Below are positions 26,780-35,094 of a stretch of DNA of 64,000 bases, in pieces. Made by a program: the position numbers and the translations under genes. The notes under the pieces are model-generated. The model was not told the DNA's origin and did no database searches. It saw only the letters and a list, made by a program, of their open reading frames with translations. The stretch comes from Fructobacillus fructosus KCTC 3544. GTDB lineage: Bacteria; Bacillota; Bacilli; Lactobacillales; Lactobacillaceae. Position 1 is the stretch's first letter. The number at the start of each line of letters is the position of its first letter. The stretch lies in NCBI RefSeq assembly GCF_001438695.1, contig NZ_JQBH01000006.1:22341-86340 (forward strand). Direction: 5' to 3'.

Positions 26780-28090
26780 ATGTCACGGATTGCATCTTAC
26801 TTCCAGTTCAAACAACTGGGCACATCCCTTAAGACGGAAAGCATTGCTGGTTTAACCACCTTTGTTGCGATGTCTTACATTCTTTTTCTTAACCCAAACG
26901 TTCTTGCCGCCGCTGGAATGGATAAGGGAGCGGTCTTTACCGCCACTGCCATCTCTGCTGCTGTGGCAACCCTATTCATGGGAATTGTGGCCAAGTACCC
27001 CATTGCCATCGCACCAGGTCTTGGCGTGAACGCCTACTTTGCGTACTCCGTTGTTATCGGTATGGGCGTCTCTTGGCAAACGGCCATGGCGGGCATTTTA
27101 GTCGCTGCCTTGATTTTTTTGGTTCTAACACTCACACACATCCGTGAAAAAATCATTGATGCCATTCCATATAACCTGCGAATCGCCATTGCGGCCGGAA
27201 TTGGCCTTTTCATCGCCTTTATCGGTCTTCACAACGCTGGCCTGATTGTTGCTAACGCCGATACCATGGTTGCCATGGGTAATTTAACAAAGGGCAGCAC
27301 GTTACTGGCCATCTTCGGGATTGCCATCACGTTGATTTTAATTATTAAAAAAGTCCCCGCCGCCATCTTCTTCGGAATGGTGGTAACGGCAATTGTCGGC
27401 ATTGTTTTTGGCGAAATTGCACTGCCAAAGTCCGTCATTGCCTCTGCCCCATCCTTGGAACCAACCTTTGGTCAGGCCTGGTCACACCTCGGTAACATCA
27501 ACACCTTTGGGATGCTAATTGTGGCATTGACCTTCTTGATTGTCGTCTTCTTCGATACGGCGGGAACCCTAATTGGTCTGACTGAACAGGCAGGCCTCTT
27601 GAATAAAGAAGGTAAAATGCCACGTGCCGGTAAAGCCTTGATGGCCGATGCCGTCGGAATGACCGTTGGTGCAACTTTGGGTACTTCTCCAACGTCCGCC
27701 TTTGTCGAATCATCTTCTGGAATCGCCGTTGGTGGTCGTTCAGGATTTTCTTCTGTAGTGACTGGTCTTCTCTTCATTTTTGCATTGTTCTTCTCGCCGT
27801 TACTGTCCGTCGTGACTTCACAAGTCACCGCCCCTGCATTGATTGTGGTCGGCATTATGATGGCTGGTAATTTGAAGAAAATTCAATGGGAGGATATGTC
27901 AATTGCCGCTCCTTCCTTCTTAGTGGTGATTGGGATGCCATTGACCTACTCAATTTCAGACGGTATCGCTCTCGGTTTCATCGCATACCCCATCACGATG
28001 ATTGCGGCTAAACGAGCAAAAGAAGTCAATATTTTGATGTATACGCTCGCCATCATCTTCGTTGCCTTCCTCTTCTACACCCATAGCTAA
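26780..28090 (+). CDS. AzgA/PbuG-type purine (hypoxanthine/guanine/adenine) permease
   Basis: This is a proton-coupled nucleobase importer of the NCS2 AzgA subfamily. The 436 residues have about 12-13 membrane segments. AzgA signatures include ESIAGLTTFVAMSYILFLNP, PGLGVNAYFAYSVV, FFDTAGTLIGLTEQAGLL and LGTSPTSAFVESSSGIAVGG. The RBS AGAGGAG lies at good distance from the ATG. The gene is monocistronic, closed by a strong terminator. Exact substrate among hypoxanthine, guanine and adenine cannot be assigned. A PurR orthologue is encoded at 38.6-39.4 kb. Confidence 0.92.
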   Translation: MSRIASYFQFKQLGTSLKTESIAGLTTFVAMSYILFLNPNVLAAAGMDKGAVFTATAISAAVATLFMGIVAKYPIAIAPGLGVNAYFAYSVVIGMGVSWQTAMAGILVAALIFLVLTLTHIREKIIDAIPYNLRIAIAAGIGLFIAFIGLHNAGLIVANADTMVAMGNLTKGSTLLAIFGIAITLILIIKKVPAAIFFGMVVTAIVGIVFGEIALPKSVIASAPSLEPTFGQAWSHLGNINTFGMLIVALTFLIVVFFDTAGTLIGLTEQAGLLNKEGKMPRAGKALMADAVGMTVGATLGTSPTSAFVESSSGIAVGGRSGFSSVVTGLLFIFALFFSPLLSVVTSQVTAPALIVVGIMMAGNLKKIQWEDMSIAAPSFLVVIGMPLTYSISDGIALGFIAYPITMIAAKRAKEVNILMYTLAIIFVAFLFYTHS

Positions 28091-28094
28091 CTCA

Positions 28095-28131
28095 AAAACG
28101 CTCCACAATGATGATTGTGGAGCGTTTTTTT
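28095..28131. terminator. Bidirectional terminator after the purine permease
   Basis: Thirteen-base arms AACGCTCCACAAT (28097-28109) and ATTGTGGAGCGTT (28114-28126) around GATG, with a T-run on the plus strand and an A-run serving the convergent small gene. Confidence 0.93.
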
Positions 28132-28489
28132 AACGCCTAAAATAAACTTTTTCATTGTCAATTTCTAACCAGAAACTACGTCCCTTTTTATCGATTTCAC
28201 CATAATAAACGCGATCATCTAAGTATATTTTCAATTGATCTTGCTTCAATTCGTAGCTACCGTTAGTCCAGCTATCTGAACCATTCAAATTACCAATCAC
28301 GTCATCACCATGAATCGTCAACGTATCATTACTCACCAAAGCATTGGGAGCTACTTGAACATGGTAAGAACCAGAAAGACGGGTAAAATTAAAGGTCAAT
28401 AGAAAAGTGGCCGAAAGAACAAAAAGATTAAAGAGTAAAACCCAAAGTAACTGGTAGTTTTTCATCCTTGTATAGGTTTTTTTTAACAC
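28130..28489 (-). CDS. Small membrane-anchored protein of unknown function
   Basis: The gene is not recognised. The GTG at 28489 is preferred because GAGGG lies six bases upstream; the internal ATG at 28465 has only an abutting AAGG. The 119 residues contain one hydrophobic segment (about residues 14-36) followed by a short extracytoplasmic domain. That domain is rich in Asp, Asn and aromatic residues (TLTIHGDDVIGNLNGSDSWT, YELKQDQLKIYLDDRVYYGE), suggesting a small beta-sheet domain like those of cell-envelope lipid- or sugar-binding modules. No lipobox is present. It is convergent with the purine permease and stands alone. Confidence 0.7.
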   Translation of the reverse strand: MLKKTYTRMKNYQLLWVLLFNLFVLSATFLLTFNFTRLSGSYHVQVAPNALVSNDTLTIHGDDVIGNLNGSDSWTNGSYELKQDQLKIYLDDRVYYGEIDKKGRSFWLEIDNEKVYFRR

Positions 28490-28617
28490 TTTTTTCCCTC
28501 AGCAATAAATAACGCGGTTTGACGACATTTATGACAATACTGTGACAGCACTATGATAAAAATAATACAGGAAGTTACGAATACAAACAAGTTCGAACTG
28601 ACCAAAAAACAAAGTCA

Positions 28618-28647
28618 ATAAAAAAAGAAGGCGATGCCTTCTTTTTT
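28618..28647 (-). terminator. Terminator after recN
   Basis: Arms GAAGGC and GCCTTC (28627-28641) around GAT are extended by A/T pairs. The distal side overlaps the recN stop codon. Confidence 0.8.
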
Positions 28648-30346
28648 ATTGACCCATACCACGGGTCGCCCCTCGTAATTCACGCGCATTTGCTAGCGCT
28701 GCTTCTGAAATTTCGTCTCCAGAGAGCATCATGGCAATTGCCCGATCCCGGTCCTCAGTTTGCAAGTTATTCACTTCCGTGACGGTTCGTTCACCATCCG
28801 AACGTTTCTCAATCAAGAAATGGTGATCAGCAGCGGCAGCCACTTGTGGCAAATGGGTGATCGCCAGCACCTGTGTATTTTTTGAAATCGCCCGCATTTT
28901 TTGAGCAATGGCTGACCCAACCCGTCCAGAAACCCCCGTGTCAATTTCATCAAAGACAACAGTGGATAGTCCTTGCTGCGCAATGAAGACGGTTTTTAAA
29001 GCCAACATCAATCGAGAAGCCTCACCACCTGAAGCTGCCTTTTCTAAAGGCTTAACACCCTCTCCCTTGTTGGTTTGCACGTTAAAGCTGACCCGATCAG
29101 TGCCATTTGGAAGAAAGCCATTGACCGGTTCAAAGTGAACTTCAAAGAAGGCCTCCTTCATTAATAAGTCGGCTAATTCCTGATTAACCGCTTTTTCGAG
29201 TTCTTTGGCCACCCGTTGTCGATCATCTCGCAGCCGATCTCCTGCCTCTTGAATTTGTTTGTTCATAGCAGCCTTTTCAGCCGTTAACTGATCAATGTCC
29301 ATCGACCCGCCATCCAATGTCGCAAGATCCTGATTGACTTTTTGTTGAAAAGCTAAAATTTCGTCAACTGTATCCCCATACTTACGTTTTAGTTGGTGGA
29401 TGACCTGCAAACGATCATCAATTTGTACCAAAGCCCCTTCATCAAACGAGAGATTGGCAACGGATTCATCCAGTTCACGCCCGGCATCTTGGGCAGCATA
29501 GTAGGCTTCAGATAGTGATTGTGCTAAATTCTCGTAACCTGTATCAAAAGAAGCCGCACGGGTGAGGGCTTGGTTTGCTGCCGCCAAAAGATCAATTGCG
29601 CCCCCTTCAATGCCTGGATTTAATGCCTGCTGTGCTTCGTCAAGCGAATCCGCTATTTTCTTGTAATTCGACAACTTGCTGCGCTCTTCCAAAAGCTGTT
29701 CTTCTTCACCGCTTTTTAAATCGGCGGCTTTTAATTCTTCTGCTTGAAAAGTCAGTAGGTCAACCCTCTGATTGAGGTCATGTGCTTGCTCCGTCACTTG
29801 CTTTAAACGCAGTGCTAACTGCCGATACTGAGCAAAAAGATGCTCGTAATCCGCTTTATCTCGTTTCATCTGTTCATCAGCAAAGTCGTCCAACAGCGTT
29901 AAATGCGAATCTGGATTTAACAAGAGTGACGTGTCGTGTTGTCCTTGGATTTCAACCAAACGGGCGCCCAATCCAGCCAAAGTCTTTAGGGGCACGATGA
30001 CCCCGTTAATTCGCGATACAGACCGCCCCCTCTGGTTAAATTCACGGTAAATGACCACTTGATTGTCTGAAACATCAATCCCCGCATCCAAAAAGGCCTG
30101 TTTCAATGCTTCCTGTCGTTGCGCTGGCTTGAGATCAAGAGAAAACACGGCCTGCAGGACAGCTTTTTCAGCCCCTTTTCGAATCATTTCCGTACTAGCC
30201 CGACCGCCCGTTAACATCGCCAGGGCATCGATGATAATCGATTTACCGGCACCAGTTTCTCCAGTCAAAACCGTTAAACGGTCATCAAAGGACAGTTCAA
30301 CCTGATCAATAATGGCAAAATTTTCAATGACAAGTCGTTCGAGCAT
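28646..30346 (-). CDS. recN: DNA repair protein RecN
   Basis: This SMC-like ATPase organises DNA ends during double-strand-break repair. The 566 residues include Walker A GETGAGKSIIIDAL near the N-terminus and a central coiled-coil region (about 155-370). The ABC signature region KAASGGEASRLMLALK and Walker B VVFDEIDTGVSG follow. In many Firmicutes it follows tlyA and argR; here tlyA is directly upstream (about 47 bp) and argR is not between them. Confidence 0.96.
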   Translation of the reverse strand: MLERLVIENFAIIDQVELSFDDRLTVLTGETGAGKSIIIDALAMLTGGRASTEMIRKGAEKAVLQAVFSLDLKPAQRQEALKQAFLDAGIDVSDNQVVIYREFNQRGRSVSRINGVIVPLKTLAGLGARLVEIQGQHDTSLLLNPDSHLTLLDDFADEQMKRDKADYEHLFAQYRQLALRLKQVTEQAHDLNQRVDLLTFQAEELKAADLKSGEEEQLLEERSKLSNYKKIADSLDEAQQALNPGIEGGAIDLLAAANQALTRAASFDTGYENLAQSLSEAYYAAQDAGRELDESVANLSFDEGALVQIDDRLQVIHQLKRKYGDTVDEILAFQQKVNQDLATLDGGSMDIDQLTAEKAAMNKQIQEAGDRLRDDRQRVAKELEKAVNQELADLLMKEAFFEVHFEPVNGFLPNGTDRVSFNVQTNKGEGVKPLEKAASGGEASRLMLALKTVFIAQQGLSTVVFDEIDTGVSGRVGSAIAQKMRAISKNTQVLAITHLPQVAAAADHHFLIEKRSDGERTVTEVNNLQTEDRDRAIAMMLSGDEISEAALANARELRGATRGMGQ

Positions 30347-30393
30347 CCCCAGCCTCCAATCATTATGTACTCGCCTTTTTCAGGCGATTGCTG

Positions 30394-31218
30394 TCAGCCC
30401 TCTTGGTCTAACTGACCATGGGCTTCCTCAATTATTTTGTCAATCTTGACTGATTCAGCGATTGAAGCATCATCACTGCGTTCCAACCAAGCCAAAAACT
30501 CAATGTTGCCTTGTCCACCCTTGATTGGCGAATAAGTCAAACCCTTCACTGTGAAGCCGTTTTCGACCATCATTGGCAGGGTTTTCTCGAGTACTTTTCG
30601 ATGAACAGTTGGATCCTTAATAATCCCGTGTTTACCAACAAACTCACGACCTGCTTCAAACTGAGGCTTTATCAAAGCCGCCACTTCGCCACCCTTGGCC
30701 AAAATGTCTTTCAAAGTTGGCAAAATAAGGGCAAGTGAAATAAAGGAAACGTCAATGGTTGCACGAGTCGGCTGTCCCTCCATGAAGTCAGCCAGTTTTG
30801 CATAGCGAAAATTGGTGTTTTCCATCACCGTCACCCGCTCGTCAATTCGCAGCTTCCATGCTAGTTGGTTCGTCCCCACATCCAGCGCATAGACGTGCTT
30901 CGCACCGTTTTGCAAGGAAACATCGGTGAACCCACCCGTTGAGGAACCAATGTCTAAGACAATTTGATTCGTCATGTCCATACCAAAGGTTTCAATGGCT
31001 TTGACCAGTTTATAACCACCACGAGACACAAACGGAAGCGGTTGCCCCTTAAAGTGGAGTTCCGTTGTCACAGGAATCTTTTGTCCAGCTTTATCCAACC
31101 GCTCTTCGTTTTCACCAAGAATCTGACCAGCCATCACGGCCCTTTTGGCCTGTTCACGGGAAGTAAAAAGCCCCTGCTGAACCAATAAAATGTCGACACG
31201 TTCTTTTGCAACTGCCAT
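30394..31218 (-). CDS. tlyA: TlyA family rRNA 2'-O-methyltransferase
   Basis: This is a probable 16S/23S rRNA cytidine 2'-O-methyltransferase. The 274 residues start with an S4 RNA-binding domain (ERVDILLVQQGLFTSREQAK, about 1-65). The FtsJ-like Rossmann domain follows, with VLDIGSSTGGFTD and the motif ALIKPQFEAGREFVGKHGII. It belongs to the xseA-xseB-ispA-tlyA run, separated from ispA by two bases. A haemolysin activity, from which the name derives, is not implied. Confidence 0.93.
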   Translation of the reverse strand: MAVAKERVDILLVQQGLFTSREQAKRAVMAGQILGENEERLDKAGQKIPVTTELHFKGQPLPFVSRGGYKLVKAIETFGMDMTNQIVLDIGSSTGGFTDVSLQNGAKHVYALDVGTNQLAWKLRIDERVTVMENTNFRYAKLADFMEGQPTRATIDVSFISLALILPTLKDILAKGGEVAALIKPQFEAGREFVGKHGIIKDPTVHRKVLEKTLPMMVENGFTVKGLTYSPIKGGQGNIEFLAWLERSDDASIAESVKIDKIIEEAHGQLDQEG

Positions 31219-31220
31219 CG

Positions 31221-32111
31221 CTATGCTCCAATTAAATCAATCAGGTCCGTCAATAAGGCGGAATCAAAATGCTGATCGTACTCCGCCAAGTCAGCTAACG
31301 CCGTCTTCGCTTGTTCCCGTAAGTTAGCGGCCAACGTCTGGGAATCAGCAAAACCATATAGGTGGACAAGGGAGGCCACGCCCTCCTTTTCGTCCTGCTC
31401 ATAATCATCAATATCGTCTGCAATTTGGAAAAGCAGTCCCAGGTTTTGCGCATAACGCGCCACCAACAAAAGAGATTTCTCATCCAAAGACAGGTAATGA
31501 CCGCCGATTAACGCAGCCGCCATGATGAGATCCGCCGTTTTCATCTGATAGACTTTCATTAAAACGGCAGCCTCATCCAAGCGGTCGGAAACATGGTGAT
31601 TGCGCATGTCTAAGACCTGCCCATAAACCATGCCAAAGGCGCCAGAACGATTGGCCAAAGTCGAGACCATCTTCACCTGCTGTTCTGCTGGAACGGCCGT
31701 AAGCGAACTCAAAATGGCGTAGGCGTTCGCCTGCAAGGCGTCACCCACGAGCACGGCTAAGGCTGGTCCAAACTTCGCATGAACGGACAACTGTCCCCGA
31801 CGGTAGGCATCGTTATCCATTTCGGGCAAATCATCGTGGACCAAAGAATAAGCATGCACCCATTCAATCGCCGAAGCCGCTTTAATGGCTTCAGCATCAA
31901 TGCTTTCCCCAAAAGAATCCATCACTGCCAAAGCTAGGAGGGGTCGTAAGCGTTTCCCAGGGGTGAGCAGTGCGTATTGTAAAGCCGCTTCGTAGGTCGA
32001 ATCCTTTTCATAATTTGAAATGAGTTCGGTCCTTGGTTCGGTAACTTCTTTTACAAGGGCTGCCTGAACCATTGGCTTATATTGCTTGATAAAATCCTTA
32101 AACCTAGTCAT
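31221..32111 (-). CDS. ispA: Polyprenyl (farnesyl/geranyl) diphosphate synthase
   Basis: This is a short-chain trans-prenyltransferase supplying farnesyl diphosphate for undecaprenyl phosphate and other isoprenoids. The 296 residues show the first aspartate-rich motif DDLPEMDND and the second DDIDDYE, with GKRLRP near the N-terminus. Chain-length specificity is inferred from the xse cluster context. It overlaps xseB by 8 bp. Confidence 0.94.
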   Translation of the reverse strand: MTRFKDFIKQYKPMVQAALVKEVTEPRTELISNYEKDSTYEAALQYALLTPGKRLRPLLALAVMDSFGESIDAEAIKAASAIEWVHAYSLVHDDLPEMDNDAYRRGQLSVHAKFGPALAVLVGDALQANAYAILSSLTAVPAEQQVKMVSTLANRSGAFGMVYGQVLDMRNHHVSDRLDEAAVLMKVYQMKTADLIMAAALIGGHYLSLDEKSLLLVARYAQNLGLLFQIADDIDDYEQDEKEGVASLVHLYGFADSQTLAANLREQAKTALADLAEYDQHFDSALLTDLIDLIGA

Positions 32112-32331
32112 TGTTCGTCAATTCCAAGTTGGTCATGGAACCGTCATCTTGCATGACTTTCGCAAGGGTCTTTTCAGCTTCTGCCAGAGTCTTTTGCAAA
32201 TCCTTGGCCAAAGTCACACCGGTCTTAAAGTCAGCTAGGGCCGTTTCCAAAGGTCGGTTCCCCTGTTCCAAAGCGGTCACAATTTGATCAAGTTGCTTCA
32301 ATTTTTCTTCAAATGATGCTTGTTCAGTCAT
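32104..32331 (-). CDS. xseB: Exodeoxyribonuclease VII small subunit
   Basis: This 75-residue acidic helical protein matches XseB ([20 protein letters not shown], followed by [18 protein letters not shown]). It associates in several copies with XseA to degrade single-stranded DNA. It overlaps xseA by 8 bp and ispA by 8 bp. Confidence 0.95.
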   Translation of the reverse strand: MTEQASFEEKLKQLDQIVTALEQGNRPLETALADFKTGVTLAKDLQKTLAEAEKTLAKVMQDDGSMTNLELTNND

Positions 32332-33598
32332 GTTCTTCTCCTAAAATTTCCGCCTGTCGCTGCCCATCTGAAAAGGTCAGCGACACATGTTGCCCCGTTG
32401 CCAGGTCGTTTTTAGACTTCACAACCCGGCCCTCTGGATCTTTTACAATACTATAACCGGAGGACAAAATTTTTAATGGTGAAACCAAATCAAGTTTAGC
32501 TGCCGCCAGCGACAGTCGCTCTTTGTATGGGCGCAAGAGCTGACTTTGCTGGTTGGCCAGTCGTTCGGTCAGGGCCTGCTTTTGGTACTTGGCTTGGTCC
32601 GTCTTTCTTGAGAAAGCTTGGACTAATCGCTTCTCTAACGAGTCCACCTCTTGTTGATAAGCGGCATAAAGTCGGTCAGGCTGTTTCATGATTGGCCGGT
32701 CAATGACGTACTTTAAATCCTGCTGCTTTTGTTGGATAAGTTTTTGCCCGGCGAGATTGAGTCGGGAAGAAAGTTCCAACACTCGGTCGATTAAATTTTG
32801 CTTTGTAATTGGCGTTGCCAATTCAGCTGCAGCAGTCGGCGTGGCCGCCCGTTGGTCAGCCACCAAATCCACTAAGGTGTTGTCGGTTTCATGCCCTACT
32901 GAGGCAATGATTGGGGTTTTTAAGGCAGCAACCTTACGAACCAAGGCTTCATCGTTAAAGGCCCAAAGGTCTTCAATCGAACCGCCACCACGTCCAATGA
33001 TTGCTGTGTCGAACCCAAGTTGGTCGACCCGATCAAGCTGTTTTAAAAGAGAAGGTACCGCACCATCCCCTTGAACAACAGCTGGTAACAGCACCACTTG
33101 GGCTTGTGGTAACCGGCGTTCAACCGTTTTAGCCACATCCTCCACAACCGCCCCAGTCGGCGAGGTAATGACGGCGATTCGCTTAGGCAAAGGTGGGATG
33201 GCCCGTTTTGGTGCCGTAAAGAGACCTTCTTTAGCCAATTTATCTTTCAACTGTTGTAATGCTAAGAAAAGATCACCGACTCCGGCAGGGGTCATCTGTT
33301 CTAAAATAATGGAATAGGAACCAGCGGGTTCGTAGATTTGAACACGTCCAACCGCCTGTATCTTCATGCCTTCTTCCGGTTCAAATTTCAAACGAGAAGC
33401 GTAGGAAAACATGGCAGCCCGAATAACAGCCTTTCCCTCCGGATCCTTGATGGAAAAATACAGGTGACGGGAGCGCCGATTTCCAAGGTTGGAAATTTCA
33501 CCAGTCAAGTAAACCTTTCCCAAGTGAGGATCTCGGTCAAATTTGGCACTCAAATATTTTGTTAAGGCCGACACGGTAACGTATTGTGATTCTTCCAC
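32324..33598 (-). CDS. xseA: Exodeoxyribonuclease VII large subunit
   Basis: This is the catalytic subunit of ExoVII, cutting single-stranded DNA to oligonucleotides. The start is GTG 33598 with GGAGGGGG upstream. The 424 residues contain an N-terminal OB-fold (about 5-100, [20 protein letters not shown]) and the catalytic region with [31 protein letters not shown] and [22 protein letters not shown] coiled-coil C-terminus follows. Upstream lies not folD, its frequent neighbour, but a structured RNA locus. Confidence 0.95.
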   Translation of the reverse strand: MEESQYVTVSALTKYLSAKFDRDPHLGKVYLTGEISNLGNRRSRHLYFSIKDPEGKAVIRAAMFSYASRLKFEPEEGMKIQAVGRVQIYEPAGSYSIILEQMTPAGVGDLFLALQQLKDKLAKEGLFTAPKRAIPPLPKRIAVITSPTGAVVEDVAKTVERRLPQAQVVLLPAVVQGDGAVPSLLKQLDRVDQLGFDTAIIGRGGGSIEDLWAFNDEALVRKVAALKTPIIASVGHETDNTLVDLVADQRAATPTAAAELATPITKQNLIDRVLELSSRLNLAGQKLIQQKQQDLKYVIDRPIMKQPDRLYAAYQQEVDSLEKRLVQAFSRKTDQAKYQKQALTERLANQQSQLLRPYKERLSLAAAKLDLVSPLKILSSGYSIVKDPEGRVVKSKNDLATGQHVSLTFSDGQRQAEILGEEHD

Positions 33599-33671
33599 GA
33601 AAGCCCCCTCCTCTGCACGAATGAATTCCCTTTCATTATATCAGAAAGTTTGACAGCCTGACTTTTGGACA

Positions 33672-33701
33672 ATAAAAAAGGACGAACCGTGGTTCGCCCT
33701 T
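33672..33701 (-). terminator. Terminator of the structured RNA locus
   Basis: On the minus strand AAGGGCGAACC pairs with GGTTCGTCCTT (one wobble) and is followed by a T-run. This ends the transcript before xseA. Confidence 0.85.
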
Positions 33702-33907
33702 AGTTTGGCATGCCGAATTCGCTTCGACGGGCGGTTTGATTCAGTCACGAACCAAACAAGTCTTGCGTCACCCTAGCTTGCGCTAGTAGTCATGGTGAGA
33801 AATGGAAGTTCCACAACAACCAAAACACCTGCACCAAATCCGTGGCTTGGAATTTAATCCTAGCAGGCCGCGTGAGCGTCCTAAAAGACGCGTTCGACTC
33901 ATCGCAT
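33672..33907 (-). ncRNA. Structured non-coding RNA candidate, about 236 nt
   Basis: There is no convincing ORF, but a promoter, a terminator and dense secondary structure are present on the minus strand. Stems visible in transcript order are GCGTC/GACGC (33876-33891); CCTGC/GCAGG enclosing GGA/TCC-type pairs; and UCACC/GGUGA enclosing CUAGC-GCAA-GCUAG with a GNRA tetraloop (33768-33798). They continue with GUUUGGUUC/GAAUCAAAC (33734-33757) and the terminator stem. The 5' AUGCGA and 3' UCGGCAU segments could close the molecule. It does not match signatures I know for RNase P, tmRNA or SRP RNA. A 6S-type regulator or a lactic-acid-bacterial orphan RNA are the leading options. Confidence 0.65.
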
Positions 33908-33913
33908 ATCTCT

Positions 33914-33942
33914 ATTATGCCAGTAATGTTTGAAAAAAGCAA
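33914..33942 (-). promoter_or_regulatory. Promoter of the structured RNA
   Basis: On the minus strand TTGCTT (33937-33942) and CATAAT (33914-33919) are separated by exactly 17 bp, with an upstream TG making an extended -10. The predicted transcription start is near 33907. Confidence 0.7.
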
Positions 33943-34027
33943 GCCTGGTGGTCCTGTCTCATGCACCCGAGCTGACAACGTTCATCCGGTAATAAACCTT
34001 CGCCATTTTATCCCGACCAAACAGTGG

Positions 34028-34056
34028 TTGCTTTCTGTTTTCGTTCTCCCTATAAT
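34028..34056 (+). promoter_or_regulatory. Promoter placing transcription start at the 34063 start codon
   Basis: TTGCTT (34028-34033), a 17-bp spacer and a perfect TATAAT (34051-34056) form a near-consensus promoter. The -10 ends only six bases before the ATG at 34063. Confidence 0.65.
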
Positions 34057-34062
34057 AGCGCT

Positions 34063-34317
34063 ATGCTAATCATTACAAAAATCCAAACCAAAGAATTAAA
34101 AGCCATCGGTCCAGCCGAAGTGACAGACTGGGAAGATTTGGCCATCCCAAAAAACGACTTTGTTGATAAAAAGACGCTGATTACAGCAGTCGTTGAGGCC
34201 TATGATTTAGGCAAACTGCAGACCCTTTCACACATATCATCCCCGTCCGTTTTGAAGGCAACGGTGGAAAAAGATGGCCAAACCTACCATTTATCCGCCA
34301 AAATCAATCAGGAATAG
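34063..34317 (+). CDS. Small protein of unknown function, probably leaderless
   Basis: The gene is not recognised. The 84-residue product begins MLIITKIQTKELKAIGPAEV and looks like a compact soluble alpha/beta protein with no membrane segment or signal. A longer frame to 34024 would run through the promoter and is rejected. No Shine-Dalgarno precedes the ATG, and the promoter geometry places the first transcribed base at or next to the A of the ATG. It is divergent from the structured RNA and ends in its own strong terminator, so it is a single-gene unit. Confidence 0.65.
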   Translation: MLIITKIQTKELKAIGPAEVTDWEDLAIPKNDFVDKKTLITAVVEAYDLGKLQTLSHISSPSVLKATVEKDGQTYHLSAKINQE

Positions 34318-34390
34318 GCAGCATTAATCACCATTTTTAGAGGGATAGTTGCTTTGTTCCCCCCTCCAAATGTTACCAATACCAAAATGA

Positions 34391-34445
34391 AAAGAACCCC
34401 TCATCATACTGATTCATCAGTTCTTATGAGGGGTTCTTTTTCTTG
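34391..34445 (+). terminator. Terminator with a nested hairpin
   Basis: Outer arms GAACCCCTCAT (34394-34404) and ATGAGGGGTTC (34426-34436) are followed by a T-run. An inner hairpin ACTGA-TTCA-TCAGT occupies 34408-34421. Confidence 0.9.
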
Positions 34446-34485
34446 ATATTGTTTACTTAGTTTGATTTATCCACTGAAATCAATA

Positions 34486-34998
34486 CTATTCTGCCGATTT
34501 TTCTTCTTTTTCAGTCGTCTCTGCCGCCTCTTCTGCTTCCTGCAAAGCCACTTTCTGATTTTCACGAATTTCATCGAGAAGTTCAGCAAAACGTTGGGCC
34601 GCTTTGGCAAAAACTGAATCAGAATCGTCTAAGAAGGCCGATAGTGAAGCCAGTTTTTCAATTTTCAAAGCAGATTTGGAAACGTTGGCATTGTCAACAA
34701 TCAGGTAAACGTTCAATTCATATGCCTGATCGACGTAAACCAGTTTCTTTTCCTGGTTTTTGTAACGAAGTGGTAAATTGATGACGTTTAATTCCAGTGA
34801 CAAAGTCGTGCCACCCTGCTCAATTCCCCCATCAATGTCCAATGCGGCCCGTGCCGGTTCTTCATTTTCGGCTAGTTGCAAAAAGGCAGAAAAGAGTGCA
34901 TCTAAATCAACATCCTTTTCTTTAGAATTCTCAAGCACCGTGTCCTTGTATGACTGATTTTCAACTAGATCAACTATATTTTCACCTGATAGTTCCAT
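34486..34998 (-). CDS. Soluble protein of unknown function
   Basis: The gene is not recognised. The ATG at 34998 (MELSGENIVDLVENQSYKD) is supported by AAAGGAG at ideal spacing; the upstream frame to 35091 crosses the neighbouring terminator and is rejected. The 170-residue acidic protein has no signal or membrane segment. It has a central beta-rich part (TTLSLELNVINLPLRYKN, KLVYVDQAYELNVYLIV) and a charged helical C-terminus ending in Glu/Ala/Lys repeats. It is downstream of the flavoprotein gene but separated from it by a terminator, so an independent promoter in the short gap is likely. Confidence 0.75.
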   Translation of the reverse strand: MELSGENIVDLVENQSYKDTVLENSKEKDVDLDALFSAFLQLAENEEPARAALDIDGGIEQGGTTLSLELNVINLPLRYKNQEKKLVYVDQAYELNVYLIVDNANVSKSALKIEKLASLSAFLDDSDSVFAKAAQRFAELLDEIRENQKVALQEAEEAAETTEKEEKSAE

Positions 34999-35055
34999 GA
35001 CGTCTCCTTTGCTTAACAAAAGAAGTATAGCATAGGCAGAAAGGTCAACAAAAGC

Positions 35056-35088
35056 AAAAACCGTCCTTTTCAACAAAGGACGGTTTTT
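35056..35088. terminator. Bidirectional terminator after the flavoprotein gene
   Basis: Arms AAAACCGTCCTTT (35057-35069) and AAAGGACGGTTTT (35075-35087) are perfect complements with A- and T-runs at either end. Confidence 0.9.
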
Positions 35089-35094
35089 CATTGC

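Noticed and set aside
27472-27855. 127-codon ORF antisense to the purine permease
   Set aside because: It is a mirror frame of a conserved coding sequence; no RBS and low-complexity composition.
33790-33978. 62-codon minus-strand ORF inside the structured RNA locus
   Set aside because: It overlaps the promoter and start of the RNA, has no RBS and no protein-like composition.
33672-34060. RNase P RNA, tmRNA or tRNA at this locus
   Set aside because: No GAGGAAAGTCC core, no tmRNA tag frame or acceptor stem with CCA, and GTTCGACTC lacks a surrounding tRNA cloverleaf.
34999-35091. N-terminal extension of the 34486 gene
   Set aside because: It runs through the bidirectional terminator at 35056-35088, and a strong RBS marks ATG 34998.
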